Shown here: piece by piece, positions 58,568 through 64,000 of the stretch
Numbering within the stretch: the first letter of the stretch is position 1
How the letters are laid out: the number at the start of each line of letters is the position of its first letter
DNA from: Streptomyces sp. CG1
GTDB lineage: Bacteria > Actinomycetota > Actinomycetes > Streptomycetales > Streptomycetaceae
Assembly (NCBI RefSeq): GCF_041080625.1
Contig: NZ_CP163518.1
Location: 1,736,001-1,800,000 of the forward strand
Direction: 5' to 3'
DNA: 64,000 nucleotides
Notes under the pieces: generated by a model
Databases searched by the model: none
Told to the model about the DNA's origin: nothing
Seen by the model: only the letters and a program-made list of their open reading frames with translations
Position numbers and translations under genes: made by a program

Positions 58568-58859
58568 AGGCATCCTCCTCACGAGCGCACCGACCGGCCG
58601 GAACGCCCTCCCATACGCGGGAGATCGCCCCGTTGCTCACGAAGCCGTCTCCCCGACGGTCGCACGAGACACCCCGTTCGCGCAGGCGCATGCCACAACG
58701 GACCCCGGCCGATCTTCCCCGGCTGCCGGCGACACCGCTGTGACCTGCGAGAACAAGCACAGCAGGGGAGAGTGTCAGTGGTGGGGTGCACACTGGCCGA
58801 TAACCGACGACTACCTGTCTCACGACTACCTGGACGAAGGCGTCCCGGAGGTGATCGGC

Positions 58860-59948
58860 ATGACCGAGGTACTGCTGGCGGTAGGCACCCGCAAGGGCCT
58901 GTTCATCGGGCGGCGAAGGGCCCGCGCCGCCTGGGAGTTCGACGACAGCCCCTATTTCAACGCACAGGCGGTCTACTCGGTCGCGATCGACACCCGCCAG
59001 GACCGCCCGCGGCTGCTGGCGGGCGGCGACAGCGCGCACTGGGGCCCGTCGGTCTTCCACTCCGACGACCTCGGCCGCACCTGGACCGAACCGCCGCGGC
59101 CGGCCGTCAAGTTCCCCCAGGACACCGGCGCTTCCCTGGAGCGCGTCTGGCAGCTGCACCCGGCCGCCGCCGAGCCCGACGTGGTCTACGCGGGCACGGA
59201 ACCGGCGGCGCTGTACCGCTCGGAGGACCGCGGCGAGAGCTTCGAGCTGGTCAGGCCGCTGTGGGAGCATCCGACCCGCTCACGGTGGGTGCCGGGCGGC
59301 GGCGGTGAGGGCCTGCACACCGTGCTCACCGACGCCCGCGACCCCAAGACGGTGACGGTGGCAGTCTCGACCGCGGGGGTGTTCCGCTCCACCGACGGCG
59401 GCGCGAGCTGGGCGCCGTCCAACTCCGGTGTGTCCGCGGTGTTCCTGCCGGATCCGAACCCGGAGTTCGGCCAGTGCGTGCACAAGATCGCCAAGGACGC
59501 GGGCGACCCGGACCGGCTGTATCTGCAGAACCACTGGGGCGTGTACAGAAGCGACGACGCGGGCGCGCACTGGACCGACATCGGCGCCGATCTGCCGTCC
59601 ACGTTCGGCTTCGCGGTGGCCGCCCATCCGCACCGGGCGGACACGGCGTACGTCTTCCCGATCAACGCCGACGCGGACCGGGTGCCCGCCGAGCACCGGT
59701 GCCGGGTCTTCCGCACCACGGACGCGGGCCGGACCTGGGAGCCGCTGTCCAAGGGCCTGCCGGAGGAGGATCACTACGGCACGGTCCTGCGCGACGCCCT
59801 GTGCACCGACGACGCCGACCCGGCGGGCGTGTACTTCGGCAACCGCAACGGCGAGGTCTTCGCGTCGGCCGACGACGGCGACAGCTGGCAGCAACTGGCC
59901 GGGCATCTACCGGACGTGCTGTGCGTGCGGGCGGCGGTGATCGGCTGA
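58860..59948 (+). CDS. BNR/sialidase-fold beta-propeller protein
   Basis: A 362-residue protein from ATG 58860 with GGAGGTGAT upstream. Repeats with Asp-box (S-x-D-x-G-x-x-W) are clear: [60 protein letters not shown] and [12 protein letters not shown]. These define a five- to six-blade WD40/YVTN/BNR propeller. It has no signal peptide and no sialidase catalytic residues, so it is better seen as a cytoplasmic propeller of unknown role, related to exo-alpha-sialidase-annotated proteins. A hairpin terminator follows. Confidence 0.85.
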   Translation: MTEVLLAVGTRKGLFIGRRRARAAWEFDDSPYFNAQAVYSVAIDTRQDRPRLLAGGDSAHWGPSVFHSDDLGRTWTEPPRPAVKFPQDTGASLERVWQLHPAAAEPDVVYAGTEPAALYRSEDRGESFELVRPLWEHPTRSRWVPGGGGEGLHTVLTDARDPKTVTVAVSTAGVFRSTDGGASWAPSNSGVSAVFLPDPNPEFGQCVHKIAKDAGDPDRLYLQNHWGVYRSDDAGAHWTDIGADLPSTFGFAVAAHPHRADTAYVFPINADADRVPAEHRCRVFRTTDAGRTWEPLSKGLPEEDHYGTVLRDALCTDDADPAGVYFGNRNGEVFASADDGDSWQQLAGHLPDVLCVRAAVIG

Positions 59949-59958
59949 GGCACGCGGG

Positions 59959-59981
59959 CGGGCCGCAAGGGGGGCGGCCCG
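59959..59981 (+). terminator. Hairpin terminator after the propeller gene
   Basis: CGGGCCGC (59959-59966), a 7-nt loop and GCGGCCCG (59974-59981) form a perfect stem 10 bp after the stop codon, in the gap before ung. Confidence 0.7.
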
Positions 59982-60037
59982 TCGACCTTCGGCCATGGGT
60001 TGATCACCTGTCGGTCCACGGCAGTAGGGTGACGCCC

Positions 60038-60715
60038 GTGGCACCACGACCCTTGCATGAAATCGTCGAACCGGGCTGGGCGAAGGCCCTCGAACCCGTC
60101 GCCGGACGGATCGCCGAGATGGGCGACTTCCTGCGCGCGGAGATCGCCGCGGGACGCACGTACCTCCCGGCCGGCCCCAACGTCCTGCGGGCTTTCCAAC
60201 AGCCCTTCGACGACGTTCGGGTGCTGATCGTCGGTCAGGACCCGTATCCGACCCCGGGGCACGCGGTGGGCCTGTCGTTCTCGGTCGCGCCCGAGGTTCG
60301 CCCGCTGCCGCCCAGCCTGATCAACATCTTCCGTGAGCTGAACACCGACCTGGGGCTGCCCCAGCCGGCCAACGGCGACCTGACGCCATGGACCCAGCAG
60401 GGCGTCCTGCTGCTCAACAGGGCGTTGACCACGGCACCGCGCAGCCCGGCCGCCCACCGCGGCAAGGGCTGGGAAGAGGTCACCGAGCAGGCGATCCGGG
60501 CCCTGGCGGCACGCGGCAAGCCGCTGGTGTCCGTCCTGTGGGGCCGGGACGCGCGCAATCTGCGGCCGCTGCTGGGCAGTCTGCCGGCGGTGGAGTCCGC
60601 GCATCCCTCGCCGATGTCGGCCGACCGCGGCTTCTTCGGCTCGCGCCCGTTCAGCCGCGCCAACGACCTGCTGGTCCAGCAGGGCGGACAGCCGGTGGAC
60701 TGGCGCCTGCCGTGA
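60038..60715 (+). CDS. ung: Uracil-DNA glycosylase
   Basis: A 225-residue protein from GTG 60038. The water-activating motif is [20 protein letters not shown] (GQDPYP). The Phe-stacking segment is there, and the minor-groove loop is [20 protein letters not shown] (HPSP). It removes uracil from DNA. TAGGGT (60025-60030) ends 7 nt before the GTG, so the mRNA is leaderless. It is coupled by a 4-bp overlap to the following BadF/NAGK-type kinase gene. Confidence 0.95.
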   Translation: MAPRPLHEIVEPGWAKALEPVAGRIAEMGDFLRAEIAAGRTYLPAGPNVLRAFQQPFDDVRVLIVGQDPYPTPGHAVGLSFSVAPEVRPLPPSLINIFRELNTDLGLPQPANGDLTPWTQQGVLLLNRALTTAPRSPAAHRGKGWEEVTEQAIRALAARGKPLVSVLWGRDARNLRPLLGSLPAVESAHPSPMSADRGFFGSRPFSRANDLLVQQGGQPVDWRLP

Positions 60716-61689
60716 CCGTCGCGGGCTATCTGGCGGTGGACTCCGGAGGCTCCGGTCTCCGGGTCGCCGTCGGCGTGCCGGGCCGGGCACCCGCCGCACA
60801 GCGGGAGTCACGGGAACCGGTCCGCACGGGTGCGCGGGGCATCGATCCCGCTCATCTGATGGCCCAACTCGTCCCGCTGGCCCGCGCCTTGGCCGACGAG
60901 GCCGGAGTGGGCGAGCTGGGCACGGCCGTAGTCGGTGCCACCGGGTTCGCCAGCCTGGGCGACGACCTGCGGGCCGAACTGCCCGACGCCCTCGCCCGGG
61001 AGCTGGGCGTACGGCGCGTGGCGCTCGCCGCCGACGCCGTCACCGCCTATGTCGGCGCCCTCGGGCCGCGTCCGGGCGCGGTGCTCGCCGCGGGCACCGG
61101 ACTGATCGCCGTCGGCACCGATCTGACGTCCTGGCGGCGGGCCGACGGCTGGGGGCATCTGCTCGGTGACTGCGGCAGCGGCGCCTGGATCGGACGGGCC
61201 GGCCTGGAGGCGGCGCTGCGCGCCCACGACGGCCGGGACGGCGGCTCCGCACCGCTGCTGGACTGCGCGGAGCAGCAGTTCGGCCCGGTGCGCGGCCTGC
61301 CGGGGCAGCTCTACCCCCGCGCCGACCGGCCCGCCGTACTGGCCTCCTTCGCGCCCCGGGTGGCCGCGTGCGCCGCGCACGACCCGGTCGCCGCGGGCAT
61401 CCTGCGGGCCGCGGCCCGGCACATGGCCGAGTCCGCCGCGGCCGTGTGCCCGGCGGACGGGACACCCCAAGTGGCGTTCACCGGCGGGCTGTTCCGCCTG
61501 GGCGACCCCCTCCTCGCACCCCTGCGGGAGGAGCTGGCGGCCAGGCTGCCGCACGCCCGGCAGGTGCCGGCCGAGGGCGATCCGCTGCACGGCTCGGTAC
61601 GGATCGCGAACGACCTGGCCGCCGGCCCCCTCACCCTGCCGGGTGAATCGACCATGCTCTGTGTGATCTCCGTACAACGGAATGGATGA
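60712..61689 (+). CDS. BadF/BadG/BcrA/BcrD-type ATPase (N-acetylglucosamine kinase-like)
   Basis: A 325-residue protein from GTG 60712 (GTGA overlap with ung). ASKHA-fold motifs: [20 protein letters not shown] (phosphate 1), [17 protein letters not shown] (phosphate 2), [20 protein letters not shown] and [15 protein letters not shown] (adenosine). The [10 protein letters not shown] motif is typical of the N-acetylglucosamine/glucosamine-kinase branch rather than the benzoyl-CoA reductase activators, which need a 4Fe-4S pair not seen here. The coupling to ung is positional. The sugar substrate is inferred. Confidence 0.82.
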   Translation: MTVAGYLAVDSGGSGLRVAVGVPGRAPAAQRESREPVRTGARGIDPAHLMAQLVPLARALADEAGVGELGTAVVGATGFASLGDDLRAELPDALARELGVRRVALAADAVTAYVGALGPRPGAVLAAGTGLIAVGTDLTSWRRADGWGHLLGDCGSGAWIGRAGLEAALRAHDGRDGGSAPLLDCAEQQFGPVRGLPGQLYPRADRPAVLASFAPRVAACAAHDPVAAGILRAAARHMAESAAAVCPADGTPQVAFTGGLFRLGDPLLAPLREELAARLPHARQVPAEGDPLHGSVRIANDLAAGPLTLPGESTMLCVISVQRNG

Positions 61690-61874
61690 CGGAACCGAGT
61701 TCCCCGTAAAAGCGGATTGTTCCCCCTTCTGGAGCCTTTGTCGTCCCATGTGCCCGGCACGTGCCTGGAACATGGGTCCTCGCTGCGTAACTCATCAGAC
61801 AAATCCGGACGGATACCGCTCACCTGCACCCTCCCCGAACGGAGGAGCCCTCGAAGCCAGTAACATGCGGCGCC

Positions 61875-62801
61875 ATGAGCTCCCCCACTGGACCCGAGTC
61901 CGGCCTGCCAGTACGAATGCCGCGACCCCGCCAGCCCGGACGGCACCGCCGACCGGAGCCGCTGGTGGCTCCCGAGGGCGCGCCCGCGCTCGCCCTCGCG
62001 GTGCCCGGTGCGCCCAGCGCCGCCGCGCGCAGCCTCGCCGAGGAGGTCGTGAGCATCGCCCGCTCCGAGCTGCCCGGTCTGGACGTCCGGATCGGGTACC
62101 TGGACGGGGACGACGCCGAGTTCCCCACGCTCCGGTCCGTGCTGGTGCGCGCCGCCGAGGAGCGGACGGCCCGTTACGAGCAGGCCGTCGCCGCCGGAAT
62201 CGAAGGGATCAGGGAGCCGGACGGCCCGGTCGCCGTCGTCGTTCCGCTGCTGGCCGGTCCGGACAGCGCCCTGCTGCGGCAGATCCGCCAGTCCGTGATG
62301 GACAGCCGGGTCGCCGCCGATCTGACCGACGTCCTCGGTCCGCACCCGCTGCTCGCCGAGGCGCTGCACGTGCGGCTGTCCGAGGCGGGGCTGGCCCGTG
62401 CCGACCGCGCCCGCCTGTTCACCGTGGCCACCGCGGCGGACGGCATCATCCTGGCGTCCGTGGGGGGCGAGGAGGCGGTGCAGGCGGCCGGGATCACCGG
62501 CATGCTGCTCGCCGCGCGCCTGGCCGTGCCGGTGATGGCGGCGGCCCTGGACCAGGAGGGCTCGATCGCCTCCGTCGCCGAGCAGCTGCGCTCCTCGGGC
62601 TCGCAGCAGCTGGCCCTGGCGCCGTATCTGGTCGGCCCGGAGATCGACCCGGCGCTGCTGGCGGCGGCCGCCGAGGAGGCGGGCTGCTCCTCGGCCGAGG
62701 CGCTCGGCGCGTACCCGGCGATCGGCAAGCTCGCCCTCGCCAAGTACACGACGACACTGGGCATCACCCCGCAGCAGCCCCAGGGCATGCCGGTCCGCTG
62801 A
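61875..62801 (+). CDS. CbiX/sirohydrochlorin chelatase-like protein
   Basis: A 308-residue protein from ATG 61875. The chelatase half resembles CbiX: PALALAVPGAPSAAARSLAE, EEVVSIARSELPGLDVRIGY, AVVVPLLAGPDSALLRQIRQ and TDVLGPHPLLAEALHVRLSE (H-P-L-L, a possible metal ligand). The conserved first His of CbiX (G-H-G-S-R) is not seen: the equivalent position reads A-V-P-G-A-P, so chelatase activity is uncertain. TAACAT (61861-61866) ends 8 nt before the start codon, a leaderless arrangement. A strong hairpin follows the gene. Confidence 0.72.
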   Translation: MSSPTGPESGLPVRMPRPRQPGRHRRPEPLVAPEGAPALALAVPGAPSAAARSLAEEVVSIARSELPGLDVRIGYLDGDDAEFPTLRSVLVRAAEERTARYEQAVAAGIEGIREPDGPVAVVVPLLAGPDSALLRQIRQSVMDSRVAADLTDVLGPHPLLAEALHVRLSEAGLARADRARLFTVATAADGIILASVGGEEAVQAAGITGMLLAARLAVPVMAAALDQEGSIASVAEQLRSSGSQQLALAPYLVGPEIDPALLAAAAEEAGCSSAEALGAYPAIGKLALAKYTTTLGITPQQPQGMPVR

Positions 62802-62828
62802 CCCGCCCCACGGCACCCGCACGGCACA

Positions 62829-62857
62829 GGGCCCGCTCCACGCCCCGGAGCGGGCCC
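62829..62857 (+). terminator. Intrinsic terminator of the chelatase-like gene
   Basis: GGGCCCGCTCC (62829-62839), loop ACGCCCC and GGAGCGGGCCC (62847-62857) form an 11-bp perfect stem followed by TT, 28 bp after the stop codon. Confidence 0.85.
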
Positions 62858-62875
62858 TTCGCGTTGCCGGGGCCA

Positions 62876-63111
62876 CTCAGCCGGCCACGCCTGCCGAGGA
62901 GAGGCCGGCAGAAGACACCTGCCCCGGGAGACTGATCCGACGGCGCATTCCCGGCAGACTCGGCCGACGATGCCTGAAACGCCGGGCCTCGGCCGACGAC
63001 GAGCGACCCGCCAGGTCTCAGCGACCATGTCTGGGCCGGCCAGGCCTCAGCCGACCGCGCCCTGCCGGGCGGGATTCAGCCGACGCACCCGCGCCCCGCG
63101 CCCGCAAGACC
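62876..63111. repeat. Degenerate 27-29 bp tandem repeats downstream of a lactonase-like gene
   Basis: Units starting with CTCAGCCGAC-like sequence begin at 62876, 62932, 62959, 62988, 63017, 63046, 63075 and (shorter match) 63111. From 62959 the spacing is 29, 29, 29, 29 and then 36 bp. Each contains, on the minus strand, GTCGGCTGAG, which is the exact form of the stop-codon context of the minus-strand gene ending at 63112. The rest of each unit diverges (GC-rich). There are no unique spacers, so this is not CRISPR. Confidence 0.75.
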
Positions 63112-64000
63112 TCAGCCGAAGACGACGCACGAGGCCGCGGGAACGCGTACCGCGCCGTCGTAGCGCGGCAGTCCCGTCGCCTCGTCCACGGCGAACCAGG
63201 CCACATCCCCGGAGCGCTCGTTGGCCGTGTAGAGGAAGCCGTCCTGCTCGGCGAGTGCGCGGGGCCAGCGGCCGGCGCAGGGCACCGTGCCGATCAGCCG
63301 GAGCCCGTCGCCCTCGACGGCGAGGACCGACAGAACGTCCTCGCCGCGGGTCGCGGTCCATACGAAGCGGCCGTCGGGCGAGACCACGATCCCGGACGGA
63401 TAGGCGTCGCCGGCCGGGGCACCGGGCAGTACGGGGACCTCGGTCAGCGGCCTGAGGGAGCCCGCCTCGGGGTCCCAGCGGCACACGGTCACCGTCGGGG
63501 TGAGTTCGTTGACGACGTAGGCGTACGCACCATCCGGATGGAAGGCCAGATGACGGGGGCCGGAGCCGGGGCGCAGGGCGAACTCGCGGTGCAGGGCGGG
63601 CGCGCCGTCCGCGAGGGTGCAGACCCGTACCGAGTCCGTGCCGAGGTCCACGCTCACGGCCCACCGGCCGCTGGGGTCGGCCTGCACCTGGTGGGCGTGC
63701 GGGCCGCGCTGCCGCCGGTCGTGCGGGCCGGAGCCGGTGTGCTGGAGCCGTCCGGAGGGCTTGGCGGCGAGCGTGCCGTCCGGGCGCAGGGGTACGGCGG
63801 TGACACTGCCGCACCCGTAGTTGGCGGTGAGCACGTGCCCCGCGTAGAGGCCGAGGTGGGTCGGTCCGCTGCCGTCCACCGGCACGGGCGCCCCGGCGAG
63901 TGCCGGCCGTTCGCCGTCGACACGGTAGGCGGCCACGGCGCCCTCGGCGATCTCACTGACCGCGTAGAGCGTCCCGCCGTCGGGCGACAGGACCAGATAG
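63112..64000 (-). CDS. Lactonase/YVTN-fold beta-propeller protein (partial, runs off the right edge)
   Basis: The visible part is 296 codons, ending with TGA 63112, with the open frame continuing to 64000. Blades of the 6-phosphogluconolactonase (YbhE/Pgl)-type seven-bladed propeller: SPDGGTLYAVSEIAEGAVAA at the edge, YRVDGERPALAGAPVPVDGS, HAHQVQADPSGRWAVSVDLG, GSGPRHLAFHPDGAYAYVVN and YPSGIVVSPDGRFVWTATRG. H-A-H-Q-V and P-R-H-L-A-F-H-P-D-G are characteristic motifs. It is probably a cytoplasmic lactonase or a propeller relative. The start lies outside the window. Confidence 0.85.
   Translation of the reverse strand, partial: YLVLSPDGGTLYAVSEIAEGAVAAYRVDGERPALAGAPVPVDGSGPTHLGLYAGHVLTANYGCGSVTAVPLRPDGTLAAKPSGRLQHTGSGPHDRRQRGPHAHQVQADPSGRWAVSVDLGTDSVRVCTLADGAPALHREFALRPGSGPRHLAFHPDGAYAYVVNELTPTVTVCRWDPEAGSLRPLTEVPVLPGAPAGDAYPSGIVVSPDGRFVWTATRGEDVLSVLAVEGDGLRLIGTVPCAGRWPRALAEQDGFLYTANERSGDVAWFAVDEATGLPRYDGAVRVPAASCVVFG

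Noticed and set aside
62876..63111. Possible CRISPR array
   Set aside because: The units are contiguous and degenerate, with no unique spacers, and no cas genes are near.

Overview
The window is high-GC actinomycete chromosome, almost certainly Streptomyces. The evidence is third-position GC bias, many GTG starts, short or absent leaders, Streptomyces-typical families (DUF6421, DUF4395, DUF5134, DUF2630, DUF6221, Rv1733c-like, a Ser/Thr kinase with an outer C-terminal domain) and actinomycete intergenic repeat elements. No rRNA, tRNA or CRISPR array was seen.

Layout. 1-7.7 kb: end of an NPCBM-type carbohydrate-binding protein, a ROK sugar kinase divergent from a LacI repressor with a palindromic operator, a gamma-glutamylcyclotransferase-like protein, a receptor-like Ser/Thr kinase, a CitE/HpcH-type aldolase behind two IclR-like boxes, and a secreted endonuclease/exonuclease/phosphatase. 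7.7-12.3 kb: electron-transfer flavoprotein genes (etfB-etfA), a flavin reductase with a cysteine-ending leader peptide, a membrane thioredoxin divergent from DUF4395, and a PlsC-like acyltransferase. 12.5-18.8 kb: two divergent arms, KS/ACP/OleA and OleB/OleC/OleD. Together they form a complete OleABCD-type set (thiolase-like head-to-head condensation, reduction, beta-lactone formation, decarboxylation) with a dedicated acyl carrier protein and an extra ketosynthase. This is the most interesting locus. 18.8-31.7 kb: transglutaminase-like protein, the threonine aldolase/SDR/DUF6421 operon, glycerophosphodiester phosphodiesterase, GNAT, glyoxalase-fold proteins, methyltransferase, a MarR/FUSC efflux pair with a near-perfect operator, DUF5134 and a decayed M56 peptidase. 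31.7-44.2 kb: regulators with visible operators (TetR, ArsR), a ferredoxin reductase carrying an in-frame repeat insertion, an NCS2 permease, an OYE-type flavin oxidoreductase and a 1431-residue P-type ATPase.

44.2-52.7 kb is a scrambled accessory island. It holds a frameshifted and truncated SNF2-type helicase, a twice-frameshifted tyrosine integrase, a hydrolase that appears to lack its nucleophile, two Tn3 transposase remnants (direct repeats about 4.5 kb apart), a frameshifted IS110, a truncated IS1182-like transposase, and an apparently intact MarR/MFS/DUF1330 cargo. It ends at a 212-bp MITE-like element with 26-bp terminal inverted repeats.

52.7-64 kb returns to core-like genes: PaaX/DUF6221 divergent from an AidB-like acyl-CoA dehydrogenase, a HEAT-repeat protein, an Rv1733c-like membrane protein, a BNR/sialidase-fold propeller, uracil-DNA glycosylase coupled to a BadF/NAGK-type kinase, a CbiX-type chelatase, and a lactonase-fold propeller running off the right edge. 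Degenerate tandem repeats lie beside several 3' ends. All functional calls rest on motifs read by eye, without database searches.
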